In this document: positions 51,796-64,000 of the stretch, piece after piece | How the letters are laid out: every line of letters starts with the position of its first letter | Numbering within the stretch: position 1 is the first letter of the stretch | The notes under the pieces: model-generated | What the model saw: only the letters and a program-made list of their open reading frames with translations | Told to the model about the DNA's origin: nothing | The model's database searches: none | Assembly: GCA_033030425.1 (NCBI GenBank) | Contig: JAUFSD010000003.1 | Span: 992,001-1,056,000 of the forward strand | From: Verpa conica | Lineage: Eukaryota > Ascomycota > Pezizomycetes > Pezizales > Morchellaceae | Reading direction: 5' to 3' | Length of the DNA: 64,000 nucleotides | Translations under genes and position numbers: made by a program

Positions 51796-54700
51796 ATGGA
51801 TATTCCACAAAGGGTTCCAGATGACTTACGGGGGCCAAAAGACTTTCTCACCTCTTCCACTAGATCTCCTATCTTAACCCCTCGCCCAAGCTCAAGTTCA
51901 TCTTCTTTGTCCGAAGAATCTGCCGGTAGCTCGATAAGCAGGGTGTATCAGGGTACCAGCAACATGATATCACAGGACTTGGAAGATTTTGCGAACTTAG
52001 AAGCTTCGGGACTTGTTGCTCAGGCCATAGATCAAGAGGTTCTAGAGAAAGAAATTGCCGCTCAGGTATTTTTTTCCCAAACTTATTTGGGGCCGTAAAA
52101 GCTCCAAACTAATAACAATCTATAGGCGGATAAAGCGATTATTGATAGAGAAGATGAGCTCGAAAAAAAACGATTAGAGAAATCGAATAGCGAAAAAGAG
52201 TGAATAAACTAATTAACATTTTTAATAATTAATTAAACTAAAAAAATCATAGGAAGCTTATTTATTCACTTGGAAGACTTAAAAAAAGACTCATTCATAG
52301 CCGAACGAAGGTTAGCGAGAAACAGGGACTTCGGGTGCAGATTCAGGAACACCAAGAGAAAATAGATGGGCTTGATCAAGATATAGCAGACATAAATGCT
52401 CGTTTCCAGGCTCGCCATAGTAAAGCGACTGGGCGTCTAGCTGCTCCAGTTTTTGCAACCGTGGAAAGGTTACCTACTGAGACCGAGAGAGGGTTTCTTA
52501 TTCGTGGGTTACCTCAAACTGTATAAGTACCTTGAGAAATATTTCTAACTAGTGTTTGCTGACTAGGTACCGGGAAAATCACGCCGTTTGCGCAAGTTCC
52601 TGGCGCAGAAAGGTCTAATTTAAATATTAAGAAAGAAGTAGATGGCCCAATATCTGGACCCCCAAAGGCGGCACGTATAAATATGAGCCATCAGAACCTA
52701 AGAAGGCCTGGCTTTCAACAAGATACGACTTCCGAAGAAGAGCAGAGCTCTAAAGAGGAAGGCGAAGTAACGCTACAAAATGAGTGCCAGCGTCTCGTAA
52801 AAAGCTCCGAAATCGACATTACAGAGGCAGAATCTGACGGGTCAGGATCTATCCCACAAAGCTCTTCAAAAAAACGCCAGAGGCGTAAAGCTACATCAAA
52901 TAGTGACGACGGGGGCTACTCGCCAGGACCTTCCAAGAAGGCAAAAAAAACCCAAAGGAAAAAGAAATTTGTTAAAGAAGATAGTGATTTCATGGTCACT
53001 GAAGCTATTAGCTCTGATGAGACAGATAATGACTATTCTGTTGGGAAAGAAGTTATAACTGTGCAATCTAAGAAGAGAAAGAGGGGGGCGGTGAAACCAA
53101 TGGAGACTGATGATCTGCGGGGGCTGGACGATGGAGACGAAAAGTCTTATCAGGCGAGACTGAAGAAATGGGAAAGTTCGCGGCGTAAGGCGAGGGGTCG
53201 AAGAAAGACCCTAAACGAAGACCCTAACAACGATTCGGATTCAGATTCAGACCTTGAAGAATGTTATATGCCCCATCCAACCGAGGCAGATACGGTCTTT
53301 AGTGGTGGTTTCAAGGTACCTGGAGACATCTTTCCCTCCCTTTTCGACTACCAAAAGATTGGTGTGCAATGGCTCTGGGAGCTACACACTCAAAGAGCTG
53401 GTGGAATCATTGGAGATGAAATGGGACTTGGGAAAACTATTCAGATAATCTCCTTTATCGCAGGTCTTCACCATAGCAACATGTTGAAAAAACCAGTTAT
53501 TGTAGTTGCCCCAGCTACCGTTTTGAAGCAGTGGGCAAACGAATTCCATCTTTGGTGGCCGCCACTGAGAGTATCGATCTTGCATAGTAGTGGGAGTGGG
53601 ATGTTAAATGTCAAGCAAGAAGATTACGATGAACTTTTAGAGGGAGGGAAGGCATTTCCTGGGACCAAATCCCAAGCGAGGGCAAAAAAGATTGTGGGGC
53701 AAGTTTTTGGAAAAGGTTTGATTTTGTCAATTTTACTTGAAAATTTGTCACTAACATGCACCTAGGGCATGTCCTTATTACGACTTATGCTGGACTTAAA
53801 ACTTACGGTGATTTACTTCTGAACGAAGAATGGGAATATGCAATTCTTGATGAAGGACATAAGATTCGTAACCCAAATGCTGATATCTCTCTTTCATGCA
53901 AAAAAATTAAGGTTAATACTTCACTCTACTCGAAGTTTATTGTTTGCTTAATATTTAGTTAGACTCGTCACCGAATAATTCTCTCTGGGACACCCCTACA
54001 AAACAACCTAACAGAACTTTGGAGTCTCTTTGATTTCGTTTTCCCAGGTCGGCTTGGGACATTGCCTATTTTCCAGAACCAATTTGAAACCCCGATAAAA
54101 ATAGGCGGTTACGCCAATGCCTCCAATGTGCAGGTCCAGACGGCTTACAGGTGCGCGGTTGTTCTGCGCGAACTAATAAGTCCCTACCTTCTCCGCCGAC
54201 TCAAGGTCGATGTTGCTGCAGACCTACCGAAGAAGAGCGAGCAGGTTCTATTTTGTAAATTGACAGAATTCCAGAGGGATGAGTACGAGAAATTTCTGAA
54301 AAGCAAAGAATGCAGTCAGATTTTAGATGGAAAGCTGAATAGTCTCTTTGGGATTGATGTGCTGAAGAAGATCTGTAATCATCCAGACCTTGTGGACCGG
54401 GATGTACTTATGCACGTAAGTTTAAATGTCTATTAGGCCCATTCTATCTTATTCCTTTATACTGACATATTATAAAGAAAGAAGGATACGATTATGGAAA
54501 GGGGGCCTATTCTGGGAAAATGCAGATCACAAAATCACTCCTACAACTCTGGAAGAGGCAAGGTCATCGCACACTCCTCTTTGCTCAGACCCGCCAAATG
54601 CTTGATATATTAGAGCGCTTCGTCAAGAACTTCCATGATGAAGGAGAATTCAAATACCGGCGTTTGGACGGCAACACTTTAATAAAATACCGGCAGGAGC

Positions 54701-56031
54701 TTGTCAACGAGTTTAATGAGGATCCGAGTATTGATGTTTTCTTACTAACTACAAGGGTTGGCGGGCTGGGGTTGAATCTCACTGGTGCAGATAGGGTTAT
54801 TATCTTTGATCCTGATTGGTAGGTTTTGCTGTAAGGTAAAATGGATTAGTGTACCTCATACTGATGGGGGATGATTTTTTAGGAACCCTTCGACAGATTT
54901 ACAAGCCCGGGAGAGGGCCTGGAGACTGGGACAGAAAAAGTCGGTCACAATTTATAGGCTATTGACTGCAGGGACAATTGAAGAAAAGATATACCATAGG
55001 CAGATTTACAAGCAGCATCTAGCGCTGAAAGTTCTTGAGAATCCGAATCAGACGCGATTCTTTAAGGTTAGTTTATAGCTTATGATACCTCCTTCGGGTT
55101 CGGATACTGATTACTGAGGTAGATTGATGATATGCGTGATTTATTCAAACTGGGTGACTCGAATGTTGCTGGGACTGAAACAGGGAATATGTTCCAGGGT
55201 GCTGAGAAAGTCTATGATGGTGGTATATTCTCGGATTCAGTGGTAGAAGTAAAAGAAAACGACGATAACCCTATGGAGCTGCGAAAGATTGTAGGGGTGG
55301 CCGGATTACAGAGTTTGTATGTGTATCTCTTTATAAATTTTAAATTTAACTTACTAACACTAAGCTTTAGTTTGGACGATGAGGAGGATCAAAAAGCTAC
55401 CGAAAAAGAAAAATCAGATGAAATGCGGTTCATGGAAAGTATTTTTGGCGGTTCAGGCGTCCTTAGTGCTCTCGAGCACGATGCCGTCATGAATGCCTCT
55501 AGTACGCACGTAACTATTGCAGAAAAAGAAGCTACCAGGGTTGCTGAAATCGCTCTAAAAGCTCTGCGTGAATCTATCAAAGCAACTCAAGCTGCGTCTA
55601 TCGGGACTGTTACCTGGACTGGAAAATTTGGTTGCGCTGGGAGGGATGAGGATGAAGGAGCACCTGTCGTGCCTACAGCGGCAGGTATACTAGCCAAGAT
55701 GAGGAGAATGAACAACAACGCTGGTACTAGTAGTACCGGTAGCAGTAGTAATCCAAGGACCGGAGGTAGAACAATGGGTGTGAGAGCCGTTGCTATTAGG
55801 AGCTCCCTACCCCAGCAGCAGCAAAAAGGGAATGAGTTGATTATAAGACTGAGAGAGTATATGAAAGGGAAAGGTGGGAGTGCAACTTCAGGGGAGATAT
55901 CGGAGTTTGCAAAAGGGGAGATCCAGGCTGGAGATAAGCAGCGTATGGATGAGTTTAGGTATATGTTGAGGGCAATTGCGGTATTGAAGAAAGAAGAAAG
56001 AGTCTGGAGCCTAAAGAAAGGCTATATGTGA
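51796..56031 (+). CDS. rad26: SWI/SNF-type DNA-dependent ATPase Rad26 (CSB/ERCC6 homologue)
   Basis: Ten exons (51796-52065, 52126-52199, 52253-52503, 52567-53715, 53766-53911, 53963-54415, 54478-54818, 54883-55066, 55123-55316, 55371-56031) give 1240 residues. The family acts in transcription-coupled nucleotide excision repair by remodelling stalled RNA polymerase II. The N-terminal coiled coil is followed by [16 protein letters not shown], formed across the intron at 52504-52566, and then a basic/acidic linker. The ATPase has [11 protein letters not shown] (Lys ~488), DEGH (610-613), [22 protein letters not shown] and [10 protein letters not shown]. The C-terminus ends in a winged-helix-like segment ([13 protein letters not shown]... 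[13 protein letters not shown]... W), as in CSB. The donor at 52504 was chosen over a nearby GT because only it keeps the frame. Intron 9 (54 nt) is in frame and stop-free. Confidence 0.93.
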
Positions 56032-57075
56032 TAGATTTTAAAGAACCTTGTGATATAGTATTCTTTAGTTTTAGATTGGGTGTTATAGGTCGTTTTTTCT
56101 TTTTTTTCCCCATATAAATAGGGAGGAGTTTTCTGAAATCGTTTGGTATATTGTTTTATCTTTAGAAGGTTTCTTCTCTCCTTATAGGGGCTTTTTAAGG
56201 AACTAGTTTAGGGAATTTCTGTTACTCTTCTCATGATAGAATGAGAAGTCTAGATAGATAGGTTGTCACACGAAGTACATTGTTGATGACATATACTTTG
56301 TGAGCCGGATTTGCGGGAGATTTAGCCTGTTTAGAGAAATAGTTTGAAAAAATATAACTTCTGAGGAAACCCTAAAAGCTGATACGATGTCAATACTAAA
56401 GTCTTTTATTAGGTCTGCTGTCATCGGCTCCAAGTCACGAGTTAGTCTTATTTGGGGGTTCGAGGTGGTGTTGTCGCTCTGGTTTTTGCTTTTCTCTATT
56501 TGGTGCGGATCACGGATGGTCTAAAAATAGCTATAGGAACGGCAGCCCCTGGCAGAGAAAAGCTGGCTCAAAGCGATCACTAAATGCGTCCCGTTCCCCC
56601 AGTGTCCGAGGGCAAGGGAAGCTCTTTCCTGTACAGGCATCTCTCTCTCTCATTCGTTCGTTGGCATTGGTTCTTCCCCCTCTCTTTTCGTCTGCCTGCC
56701 TGCGTTCTTTTTCCAGTCCTCCTCAGCTCTCCCTGATTGACTGATCAATTTGTTGTTGTCTGTTTGTATTCACTCGTTTCGTTGTTTTGATACCAGTAAA
56801 GGTGAAGGGGCTTTACCGTATTCTGCCTGCTGCTTATTGTCTGTCTGCCCACTAAGACTAGGACTTACATCCCGGCTTCTTCACTTTTGAGCCTGACTGA
56901 CGGCTACTTTCACTTTAATCCATCACTTACCTGACAGTCACCTCTCTTCTCCCTCCACCCTCGCTTTCCTCTGCTCATCTCTCGATAATTTCCCCTTGGT
57001 ACTTATTTCTGGGCGAGAGCATCTCGGCACACCAATACAACACTACTACAACTTTATTCTGCGCTATCGTTCAAC
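56032..57075. promoter_or_regulatory. rad26 3' region and promoter/leader of the secreted-protein gene
   Basis: The first ~350 bp are AT-rich and include the rad26 3' UTR. From about 56640 the plus strand is strongly pyrimidine-rich (ctctctctcattcgttcg, ttcttccccctctctttt), as in leaders of well-expressed fungal genes. No coding frame is supported. Confidence 0.5.
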
Positions 57076-58207
57076 ATGCGGAATTTTCAATTGATCTTTG
57101 GCCTCGCTTTTTCACTTGCGGCCCTGTCAGCATCGGCACACCCAGATGCATTTGGTGCTGCTCCTGCGTTGATACCGCGCCAGACAACCGAAGGTGTGTA
57201 CTCTTGAATCCTTCGTTTTCTTGTGGTTGTTATGGTGCTATTTGTGTTTTTGTTTTTGTTTGGCAACACTTTATACTGATCTATTTGCAATAGCTACCAG
57301 GACCACGCAAAACACACAAACCAGCCAAACCACAAGGGCCACGACAACCAACCCCGCCCCTACCAGCGGCGAAGGAGATGTAGTCCAAGGTGACGTCGAT
57401 GAAACCCCCTCAGACACTTCACAAAGCGATGCCTCTTCAACAGAAGCAGATCCAGTAACAACAACCGATAAGAATGGCTCGACCATCACTATAGCCCCCT
57501 CGACCACGACTCAGGCAAAGTCATCGACTTCCAAGACGAAGAAGATTTCAGCAGATGCTCCTGCTGGTGGTGTGGCTATAAAAACTCCTGGTGTTTATGA
57601 TGGATATCAGATCTATAAGATCGGCGAACCGATCACATTCGGATGGAACTATACTAGTCTTTCGGTTACTCCAACAGCGTTAAACATTCAAGCATACTGT
57701 ACAGATGGTGCGCAGTACTTCCCGATCGCAATGAACGTGAGTGCGGGCACGACAGAAGTTGTTTGGGATACTGAGGCGTATCAGAGTACTGCCTTGTCGA
57801 AGCTCCCTGTGTGAGTACTCTTGCTTGGAGGTCATATTCCAATATATGTAGACTGATAGCTTGAGGATATAGGGCAACATATACCCTCTTCATCTATGAC
57901 AACTCACGCGCTCCTACCGCAGTCGCGTCTCCGGGATACTTGGCACCATTTTCTGGACTTACCTTTGGAATGTACACTCCCAGGCCGGCCGTTCCTCTTG
58001 CAAGTATGTTGCCTTCTTTGGATTAGGAGACTGTTCTTCATTCTCTTTTGTGCGTTTGTACTGATATAATTGGTGCTAGGCTTCGAATGTCCTACCTGTG
58101 ATCCTAGTTCTGCTAGTTCTATGGATATGAGAGCGCTCCGCTTTATCCTCGGAATGGGACTAGTTACTGCCCTGAGTTTCATGTGGTTCGTTGCGGGTGT
58201 GTTGTAA
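57076..58207 (+). CDS. Secreted, C-terminally membrane-anchored protein (DUF7137-like)
   Basis: Exons 57076-57193, 57294-57810, 57873-58003 and 58080-58207 give 297 residues. The start MRNFQLIFGLAFSLAALSASA is a clear signal peptide. A Thr/Ser-rich stretch (residues ~40-120), likely O-glycosylated, follows. The ordered part runs from GGVAIKTPGVYDGYQIYKIGEPITFGWNYTSL through VVWDTEAYQ and ATYTLFIYDNSRAPT to FGMYTPRPA, an Ig-like beta-rich domain resembling fungal DUF7137 proteins. After ECPTCDPSSAS the C-terminus is one hydrophobic segment (FILGMGLVTALSFMWFVAGVL), either a membrane anchor or a GPI-attachment signal. A cell-wall or cell-surface role is likely by architecture; the molecular function is unknown. 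Confidence 0.85.
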
Positions 58208-59649
58208 AGTACAGGTGCATATGGGTTATTGATATAGTAAAAGTGGTATTGAAGAACTTTTACACACGGATTGGGTTGCGTACTACTGAATTGCTATCGC
58301 TTCCTGCACGGGTCTTAGGAGTCGTATGGCGAGTTTCTTTCTTTCTTTTCTTTGGGTTTTTTTTACTCTCTCGCATCGGTATTGCATCGCATCGGCATTG
58401 GGCACCAATCGAATATCCTTTTTACTATACCTTCTTTACCCTATGGTGTAATTGGGGTCCTTGTTTTATTGATTTTAGATTGTTCCACAATGTGGGGTGA
58501 ATGACTGCGGAGGGTGTTAAATGATTTAGTTGTGGGGTGTAGATGACAAGGGGAGGGGGAGCATCTGAAAATGCGTGCAAGACTGAGGGATGGGGATATG
58601 TTCATTGGGTTGCTTTTTTGCTCATAGTATTGCTGTAATGTTGGGTTTTCGTATATCAGGATGACGAGAAGGGAGCTTTTTTATTTTATCATAACTTGAC
58701 AGTTCGATATGTCTTATTGTTTAGTTTAGGAGTGCCGGTAAATAGATTTTTTTCCTTTTCCCTCTCGTCTTAGAATATATCACATGTATCATTGACCCTG
58801 TGAAGGTGATATCATGTCCTAGCCGGTCGCTTTACGTACATATATATGAAGATATAGCCTGATCCGACTTTGGAGCGGGATCGGGGAAGTGACAGAATAT
58901 TGACATGGGTTCCAGCAAAATTCTGTAATCCCATGACTGGTAAAGAAAGTCTGTTGCCATAATGCCGCGGTACAAACTGTGGGTGTACCAAGATTCTCAA
59001 AGGCAGCTTGTCATGCTTTAGTTTAGTTTGCTTGTAATCAATACGAGTACTATGAAGTCCTATATGTGCGTATAAAGGCAAAAAAACATAAGGGGGCACA
59101 GACGTTTCTCCTATGGCTCGAGCTCTAACACTCCTTGCTCCCCACAAGATTATTAAGCATAACGGGTATTGAGAACTAGGACCGTCCCTGTAAACTTTCT
59201 AGGGCTTGTACCAGGATGGTTTAATGATAATAGAATACGGGGATTTGGGTTTATACCCTCTATCTTTGTAACTTTAAGTAGGAGCGTGTCTATTATTTGG
59301 CTTAGGTTTAAAAATATATTCTACAAAGCTGGCGTAAGGGATATAGGTTCTATTAAATCTCCAGTATTAGCTGAAGTGATTCCCCACCGCTATTACCTTG
59401 AGACTTAACATCCATGGGACACATACATATAAAATCACATGCATTTGTATTTGGCTGCTTGTCCTCAAGAAAAAATGCAGACATTTACAATAATAGGAAC
59501 ATGGTCATCATCCACAAATGATTTCTCACTAGGTGTATACAGTACATGTATGATGAATGCATGCGCCATTACTCACTGGATGATCAGTGTTATCAGATTC
59601 ATAATCTTATCTAAATGGTGGGCATCTTGGCAGGGACGTGTTCTTTTGA

Positions 59650-59655
59650 ACGCGT
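59650..59655. promoter_or_regulatory. MluI cell-cycle box upstream of pol1
   Basis: This is a perfect ACGCGT in the context gaACGCGTga, 237 bp before the pol1 ATG. DNA polymerase alpha genes are classic MBF targets in yeasts. Confidence 0.6.
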
Positions 59656-59860
59656 GAAGTGAAAACCAAAAAAGGGAACGCGGACTGTATTAATGCAACC
59701 TGGAAATCATCCCTCAGAACAGAGTTGATTCCACGCACAACACAGCACTTACATCTTCCCCCCCCAAACTCTGTTAATTTTACACATACAAGTCCTTAAA
59801 TAAATCCTGTCGGAGTACAATCGAATTTATATTCGGATATCCGCCCGTAACCCCCCCTTC

Positions 59861-59866
59861 ACGCGT
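59861..59866. promoter_or_regulatory. Second MluI cell-cycle box upstream of pol1
   Basis: This is a perfect ACGCGT only 26 bp before the chosen ATG. It implies either a very short leader with a site close to the transcription start, or a leader that contains a non-functional copy. Confidence 0.5.
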
Positions 59867-59886
59867 TCCACACAGTAGCGCACGAT

Positions 59887-62800
59887 ATGGAGCGCTCCCG
59901 CCGTACTGGTACAAAACGTACACCACACGCGAAATTTGCCGAACTCCGTGAACTCAAAAAGTCTGGAAAAACACGTCTCTCTACATACGAAGTTGAAGAA
60001 GAAGAAGACCTCTATGAAGAGGTTGATGAGGATGAGTATAAGAAGGTTGTCCGTGATAGGCTGGCACAGGATGATTTCGTTGTCGACGATAATGGAGGGG
60101 GATACGCGGATAATGGAATGGACGATTGGGGGGATGAGACAAGGGATAGGGAGGGGAGCTACGATGACGAGAGTGAAGAAGACTCAGGGAAGAAGGGCAA
60201 AGGAAAGAGCGCAAAGAGAAAGAGAGAGGATGAGGCGAAGAGGAAGATGGAACGGGATCGAGATATTACCAAGTATTTTAGCTCTGCAAATATTGTGCCG
60301 ACTATTAAGCCGAAGAAGGTAGCATTAAAGTCCCACTCTCCAGCTATGTCCAAGCTTTGCTAACGCGAGTGTATGGTGTAGCCGGTGGTTACAGAGGAGG
60401 ATAATAACTTCATGGACGACCTACTTGGAGAATTTGACAACGAACTCTCTTCGGCCATTCCATCCTCAAAACGTGCCCACGGAGAACCTCCAGCCCGCAA
60501 AGCCCGCCGTCTCTCCCCCGCTCTGAAAGACAAGAAGCTCTCTAGCTTTAGGAAGCCCAGTAGCGATGGTATCAAACCGTCAATCCCAAGTTCTCCCCCA
60601 GCGATGGGCGCATTCGATGATGACGACGACGAATACGGTGCTCCAATTGGCGATGATGACATCCTTATGTCCGATGCTCTCATTTCACCTTCCTCTCCCT
60701 TAGCGGGCACAACCCAGCGAAAGAATGTGGTATTTAAGAAGGAAGAAGAAGACTCAGATGATGATGATCTTGCAGTTGCGGAGATCAAGGGTAACAAAGG
60801 TGTTAAGTCTGAAGTAGTCAATATCTCTGCATCGAGACCATCACTCATGGCAATCCCGGAGCATAAACCTCCGCCTAAAACCCCACAAAAGGCAGTCGCT
60901 ATTGATTCAGCTGCATGGACGAACTTGGCAGGGAGTCTAAACGTTATGAGTTCGCCGCAGGTGGAGAATGTTAATTATGGAAAGCTGGCGGCAGGGGATG
61001 TGGTGGAGGAGGATGGGAGCTTGAAGATGTATTGGCTGGATTACACAGAAGTCAATGGATCTCTATGCCTCTTTGGAAAAGTCATGGATAAAAGGTCCAA
61101 TAAATACGTCAGTACATTTCTGAAGATCGATGGGATCGCGAGGAAGTTATTCTTTTTGCCGAGAGAGACGAACCGCAAAACAAATGAGGAAGTCACAATG
61201 AGTCATGTTTATGAAGAGGTTGAAGAGAAATTGTTGAGAAATGGTATCAAATCCTTCAGGAGTAAACCTTCTTCCCGCAAATATGCATTCGAGCTTGCTG
61301 GAGTTCCTAGGGAGGGAGACTACCTCAAAGTACTCTACCCATATAAACTACCCGCTCTACCACAAGGTCTTACCGGTGATACATTCTCGCACGTCTTCGG
61401 GACCAATACCGCACTATTTGAGCAGTTTGTCCTTTATAGAAACGTTATGGGGCCCTGCTGGCTCAAGATTGAAGGCGGAGACTTCGGATCTGTGGAGAAT
61501 GCATCGTGGTGTAAACTAGAAGTCCAGGTTGAAAAGGCCTCGCAGGTAACTGTGCTGGGAGATGATTCCTCGGAGCCGCCACCACTCACGCTCATGAGCA
61601 TAGCGTTACGGACCCATATGAATACCAGAGAGAATAAACAAGAGATCATTGCCATCTCTTGTAGGATCTACGAGAACGTGAACCTCACCGATGCTGCGTC
61701 ACCGGAAACGCTACCATGTCAGACTTTCTCAGTCGTTAGGCCTGTTGATCAGATTTTCCCACAGGGGTTCGAGAAAGCTGTGGAGCGACACAGGGGGACG
61801 ATTAGACAAGAAAAGTCGGAGAACATGCTTCTGTCTTCATTCTTAGCTAAATTACAGCAGACTGATCCGGATGTCTTGATCGGGCATCAGCTTGAGAGCG
61901 TGGATTACAGCATTCTTTTGCATCGTATGAAGGAGCGAAAGACGCCAAACTGGCATAGAATTGGAAGGATGAAGAGGGCTACTTGGCCGCATTATGGAGG
62001 GAGAATGGCAGGGAGCTTCTTTGCTGAACGACATCTGGCTTCAGGGAGGTTGATGTGTGATCTTGCGAACGATCTTGGGAAGTCGCTCATGATAAAATGC
62101 CAATCTTGGAGTCTTACAGAGATATGTGAACTTATGCTTTCAGAGAAAAGGCAAGAGTTAGATAATGAGGAGGCCTTAAAGACCTGGGCGTCGAATGGAA
62201 AGGGGTTGTTGGATTATGTACTTCATTGCGAAGCGGATACATACTTCATTGCTGCAGTTGCAATCAAGATTCAGATGTTGCCACTCACGAAACAACTTAC
62301 CAATCTCGCTGGTAACTCATGGGCTCGTACACTTAGCGGAACCCGCGCAGAACGAAATGAGTACATTCTCCTCCACGAATTCTACCGTAATAAATTCGTC
62401 TGCCCCGACAAAATCTTTGGCAAAGGCAACAAAGTCACAAAAGCTGACGACGACGAAGAAGGGGGTGCAGATGGTGAAGAAGCTGCTTCTGGGAAAAAGA
62501 AGGATAAGTACAAGGGTGGTCTTGTGTTTGAGCCTGAAAAAGGATTATATGATAAGTTTATTCTCGTCATGGACTTCAACTCGTTGTATCCCAGCATTAT
62601 CCAGGAGTATAATATTTGTTTTACAACAGTCGAGAGGAATGATGATGAGGATAAGGTTCCTGAAGTTCCTGAGAAACAGGAATTGGGGATTTTGCCAAAA
62701 TTGATTAGTACGTTAGTGCAGAGGCGACGACAAGTCAAGAATTTGATGAAAGATAAGGGGGCTACGGCAGTACAGAAGTCTCAGGTATATATATATATTT

Positions 62801-64000
62801 TAGTGCTAAGCGTGAGGGATATGGCTAATGAAGGAGTAGTGGGATATTAAACAACAAGCACTAAAGCTGACGGCCAACTCTATGTACGGTTGTTTGGGGT
62901 ATACACGCTCCCGTTTCTACGCACGCCCTCTTGCCATGCTCACGACCTTTAAGGGCCGTGAGATTCTGCGTGCTACGAAGGAACTAGCAGAGTCAATGTC
63001 ATTGCGGGTTATCTACGGTGATACTGATTCCGTCATGATCAACACAAATGTGGACAACTATAGTGATGCTACTAAGATTGGAAATGAGTTCAAGAAGAAG
63101 GTCAATGAGCAGTATAGGCTTCTAGAAATCGACATTGATAACGTCTTTCAAAGATTGTTACTACATGCAAAGAAGAAGTATGCGGCCATTAATTATGTAG
63201 AGATTAATGGGAAACTAGATACGAAGATGGAAGTGAAGGGGTTGGACATGAGAAGGAGAGAATACTGTCAATTGTCGAAGGAGGCATCTTCGTGAGTTTT
63301 ATCTATTTACTTGAGTTGTGCGGTTATGTTTAGTGTGCTAATTGTGAAGAATAGTCATATTTTGAATGAAATCTTCTCAGGGGATGAAACAGAAGTCGTG
63401 GTAGAGAGGGTACACGATTACCTCCGCGATCTCTCGGCCAAGATTAGAGCGGATAAGTTCCCAATCATGAAGTATATCATCTACACAAAGCTCGGAAAGA
63501 ACCCAGAAGATTACCCTGGTGGAAAGACAATGCCGCAAGTTCATGTCGCCCTACGAAAGAAGGCCCGGGGAGAGCCGGTGAAGAGTGGAGATGTTATCTC
63601 ATATATAATCACTGGAGATGGAGAAGGGACTGACAAAAACCCTGCGGAAAGAGCATATTCAGTTCAAGATGTACAAAAAGAAGATTCTGGACTGAAGCCG
63701 GATCCGGAGTGGTATTTAGTTAAGCAGATTTTCCCGCCAATTGAACGTCTGTGCGGGCCAATTGATGGAACGGATGCTATGAGGTTGGCCGAGTGTCTGG
63801 GGCTTGATACAAAAAAATACCAGATTGTCAATGCAGCTGGGCAGGAGAGCCGTGAGATTCATCCTCTAGAGTCTACGATCCCGGATGAGGAAAGGTTCAA
63901 GGATACAGCGAAGCTGAGTCTTCGATGTCGTGCTTGTAAAGAGGCCTTTGAATTTGCGGGACTCCTTTCCTCGGAGGAACTAGTTTCGCCGAAGGGGATT
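59887..64000 (+). CDS. pol1: DNA polymerase alpha catalytic subunit, cut by the window edge
   Basis: Exons 59887-60318, 60382-62784, 62840-63291 and 63355 to the edge show 1311 residues of an expected ~1450-1500. It is the family B polymerase that extends primase-made RNA primers at origins and on the lagging strand. The N-terminal ~150 residues are acidic and basic ([14 protein letters not shown]). DDLLGEFD (156-163) matches the Ctf4-binding peptide of yeast Pol1. Polymerase motifs are intact: DFNSLYPSI (from 875), KLTANSMYG (954-962) and YGDTDS (1004-1009). The exonuclease-like domain is present, but acidic catalytic residues are not obvious, as in other alpha polymerases. The last visible residues enter the first zinc module (CRACKEAF). 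Each junction keeps frame and family text. Confidence 0.97.

Larger units (their letters stand above)
58208..59886. other. Intergenic region and pol1 promoter
   Basis: This 1.7 kb separates two plus-strand genes. The first part is the 3' region of the secreted-protein gene. The middle is AT-rich, with frames under 115 codons lacking motifs. The last 240 bp contain two MluI cell-cycle boxes (59650 and 59861) and should be the pol1 promoter. Confidence 0.5.

Overview
The window looks like a piece of nuclear chromosome from a filamentous ascomycete (Pezizomycotina). Fourteen genes can be modelled. Together they carry 64 introns, mostly 50-80 nt, with GT...AG ends and CTAAC/CTGAC-like branch sites. 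A Con7-type zinc-finger regulator and a seven-transmembrane RGS protein point to Pezizomycotina rather than yeasts. The long gene-free stretches and scattered repeat debris would suit an early-diverging lineage such as Pezizomycetes, but that placement is only a guess. All exon boundaries were joined by hand from reading-frame continuity and family motifs; each model closes as an exact multiple of three, but no transcript evidence was available.

Layout: 0.4-3.6 kb (-) is an LRRC40-like leucine-rich-repeat protein, divergent from a coiled-coil protein of unknown role (4.3-5.7 kb, +). Next come a mitochondrial ABC1/ADCK2-type kinase (7.9-10.2), the large subunit of ribonucleotide reductase (11.8-15.0) and a 7TM-RGS protein (16.8-19.0). 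A decayed LRR gene (about 20.85-22.0) precedes VPS11 (22.2-25.8), which converges on the ER t-SNARE UFE1 (26.2-27.3, -). DBP2 (28.8-31.5) is followed by a 4.7 kb leader/promoter region and CON7 (36.2-37.8), then 5.4 kb without a convincing gene. eIF3c (43.2-46.0, -) and the kinase YAK1 (47.1-50.3, -) follow. YAK1 diverges from RAD26/CSB (51.8-56.0, +). A secreted, membrane-anchored DUF7137-like protein (57.1-58.2) and the 5' part of DNA polymerase alpha (59.9 to the right edge) complete the set.

The genes are mostly unrelated housekeeping functions in ordinary fungal order, not a cluster. Two links are visible. The two S-phase genes, RNR1 and POL1, each have a pair of perfect MluI cell-cycle boxes (ACGCGT) upstream, as expected for MBF control. 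DBP2 keeps one disproportionately long intron in its 3' half, which matches the intron known to mediate autoregulation in yeasts.

I did not find a clearly novel multi-gene system. The best leads are the DBP2 intron, the paired MCBs, a 202-bp TA-flanked MITE-like element at 11.15 kb, the decayed LRR gene, the very long CON7 upstream region, and the diverged direct repeats at 39.7 and 41.1 kb.
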